A DNA stretch of 64,000 nt from Membranipora membranacea (taxonomy: Eukaryota; Bryozoa; Gymnolaemata; Cheilostomatida; Membraniporidae), in the NCBI GenBank assembly GCA_914767715.1, contig OU612065.1:1986001-2050000 (forward strand), in the 5' to 3' direction. Position 1 is the first letter of the stretch; every line of letters starts with the position of its first letter. Under the pieces are notes generated by a model. That model was not told the origin of the DNA. It saw only the letters and a program-made list of their open reading frames with translations, and ran no database searches. The position numbers and the translations under genes were made by a program. This document shows positions 61,604 through 64,000 of this stretch, in pieces.

Positions 61604-64000
61604 ATGAGTGTAAATCTTGCTTTTATTGATTTGAATGAACAAGATCAGGTATGTATGTATGATTGCAACTTCTAACTCAAGACAACTATAACTAACTATT
61701 AAAAAAAGTATTATATTATTATTATGAGTTATAGTTATGAATGAACAAGTTATAGTAGTGTTAATAGAATACTATAATAATGGTAGGCCATGTGTATAGA
61801 ATATAGAACTAAAATATATGTAGAAGCCCACACTGAACTGTCAATAGATTAGCCTAGAACTACAATCATCAATCAATGTTATTCCCTTTCTATATCCATA
61901 ATATTCCATGTTGTTGCAGTTGTACAACATGAATCATGAATGATTTGAAGATGAAGGTAGATGTAAAACACTATCTATTATAGCAATAAAATAATGTTTT
62001 TGTTTTGAAGCTAAGTTTGAAACAAAAATTTCCTTTAACTATTCAACCTGAGAAGTCTTAGAAGCCGCCATTAATTGGCCGCATCATGCACTGCGCAAGG
62101 AGCGAGACTTTCTTCCCATCTCCTCATACTCAAGTCAATCCACTCAATCTCTTATTATTCAGACAATTGCCAACTAAAGCCGAAGGAGGCAGGATTTTGT
62201 GCGAAGTGATACAAAGACACAATTTAATTGAGCAGTGTATCTTCTGGTGAAGATGCAAATGCTTGTAGGCTTGTATTCATACAGCGTTACACACACACAG
62301 AATTAGCAACATAGTGTTAACTTGACTTCACTGCAGAGCCAACTATTTTGTTACAAGCAGGGCTCTCAACCTGGGAGGATTAAAATCCTAAGGTTTGCCA
62401 ATACCATGTTTTGTAGTGGCATTTCCAAGGTGCAAATCGCCTTGTGCCTCAACAGCTGAGAATTTAGATGCTCTATAAGCCTCCCAATCCAACAGCAGAA
62501 GTCTAGAGAGTAATTTAGGGCTCTACCATTGGTTTTTAGGGTGGCATTTTCAGTTTATATTTATAAGCAGCTAGATCATCGATTAAGAACCAACTGTAAT
62601 TCTGGAATTCCCTGAGTAGAGCCCAAAAAAACCTGAGTCACTTGAGCTAAATCGGTGTGGATGAAAGCCCTGGCTCAAACATACCTAGCGATATAATTTG
62701 GATTTCTTTTCCTTTATAGGCCAAGGAGTTGAGAGCATATCTCAAAGCCAAGGGCGCTAAGATCTCTGATGGAGGGCACAATGATTTTGTTGCTGATTTA
62801 AAGGAACTTGTAGAAAACTGCAGTGTAATATGGTCAGGCAGCAACACTAACGAGACAGGTATTTTCGTTATGAGGTGCACTGAGGCTGGAAATCGTATTT
62901 TAATTTGGCCCAGAATTATGTAGCAATATATGTATTTTGTGTTTTCAAATATGGTCAAGATAGACTGGATTGCTTGAGATAGACTTCTTCCTTGATCAAG
63001 TGTGTCTGGATCAATCCAGAGATCTCTTTTTTATATCCGAGTGATACTTTGATGATCATGAAAAACTTTGGTTCAATTTTCAGAAATAGAAGCTGTGATG
63101 AACAGTCTTATTTCCCTCATCATTCTGGTACCTGACTGTGATGAGTTGGTCAGTCTATTCTGCCAATCGGTGGCTGCTCTGGATGAGAAAAATCAATGGA
63201 ATCAAGTTAGACTAAGAGTGTGAGTGTATCTGATTATTGCTTACACACTTCCCTTAGAAGGTTATGAATTTAGCTAGATAAGTGACGGCTATTATACCAT
63301 GTGGCAAAACTTGATGTATCCTGTTTGGCTAAAAATAAAAATACCATGTCTAAATGGGAATATTATAGGCAATACTCAATCCATTATCCTTCAATTAATT
63401 CCACAAACTCTTTTTGATATAGTACCATCTGCCTCTTTCTATCCTCAGATTGTATAGTTTCTTCAATGGATTTAACGACAAGTCAGCATTGAGATTACCA
63501 GTATACAGTAGCATGGTTAAGTTTGCAGGCCATGTTAATCTTATGAGTTGGGTACCAGCAGACTTAAAGCAGGTTTGTAACATCATCACATGTCAAATTA
63601 TTTATATGTAATATTTTGAGTGTGATTTTTAAGCTTCCAGTGTAGTTTTCCCCAATAGTGAATTGAAAGCTTTGAGCCTGGGAGTTCTTTTTTTTCTTAT
63701 ATCAAAATAATCACCTTATTAACCAAAATAATTGTGGAAAAAACTGCGAAGAGTGTTATGATTACAGCACGGAATTTTCTTCTCTAGGTTAGACAATACT
63801 CAGAACTCTGGGATCTGTCTAAACAGAAAGCTCAGGATCTATTGAGAGGCCTGTATGAGGCTTATGTTGAGTGTGGACAGAGGTAGGAGGTACTCTTATA
63901 TTCAAAATTCCTTTAGCCTGTCAGGAGGACAGAGAATATGTGGGGAAAGAGCGAAGTTATGATAAACTAAATGTTTTGTATTGTACACTGTGATATGGAA
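61604..64000 (+). CDS. EIF3M: eukaryotic translation initiation factor 3 subunit M, 5' part
   Basis: Five exons seen: 61604-61648, 62720-62858, 63084-63219, 63449-63572, 63788-63882, with phases 0, 1, 2, 0, 2; about 179 codons, then the gene runs off the window after the donor at 63883. The short first exon reads MSVNLAFIDLNEQDQ, matching the human start MSVPAFIDISEEDQ, and continues AKELRAYLKAKGAKIS. Later stretches include VMNSLISLIILVPD, LYSFFNGFNDKSALRLPVYS and YSELWDLSKQKAQDLLRGLYEA, all typical of the helical N-terminal part of eIF3m. The C-terminal PCI domain lies outside. eIF3m is a structural subunit of the eIF3 octamer that brings the 40S subunit to mRNA. An ATG directly upstream (61601) is an alternative start. 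Confidence 0.93.

Overview
This window is nuclear DNA from an invertebrate animal. It has spliced genes with GT..AG introns of about 90 to 1,750 bp, AT-rich spacers and several kinds of transposable element. The neuronal genes (a type-B muscarinic receptor and a class-A-like plexin) point to an animal with a nervous system, and the type-B receptor argues against a vertebrate. I cannot name the phylum. I built the gene models by hand from splice sites, reading phase and remembered family sequences; no search was run.

Layout. 265-3725 (-): five-exon CMPK2-like nucleotide kinase whose catalytic motifs look destroyed. 4725-6093: a 1.37-kb near-perfect inverted repeat beside a dead LINE 3' end. 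7337-8352 (-): complete four-exon TIMM22. 8.9-17.1 kb: repeat-rich stretch with a non-autonomous hAT-like element, a tRNA-like sequence, two decayed LINE reverse transcriptases, copies of an unusual short inverted-repeat element, and an unrecognised two-exon reading frame. 18022-22394 (-): complete eleven-exon fatty acyl-CoA reductase with a Tyr-to-Phe change at the catalytic position. 22.4-32.6 kb: 10 kb in which I found no convincing gene. 32587-34227 (+): single-exon type-B muscarinic acetylcholine receptor. 38548-56172 (+): complete 26-exon plexin (1,963 aa). 56864-57770 (-): three-exon ARL14EP-like protein, convergent with the plexin. 61604-end (+): 5' half of EIF3M, running off the window.

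The genes do not form one pathway: mitochondrial import (TIMM22), ether-lipid or wax alcohol synthesis (FAR), acetylcholine and semaphorin signalling (receptor, plexin) and translation initiation (EIF3M) are simply neighbours. The most notable observations are the motif-less CMPK2, the altered FAR active site, the long inverted repeat, the short inverted-repeat element with 31-bp internal repeats, and a dispersed family of small palindromes built on CAAGGAGTT or CAGGGAG words.
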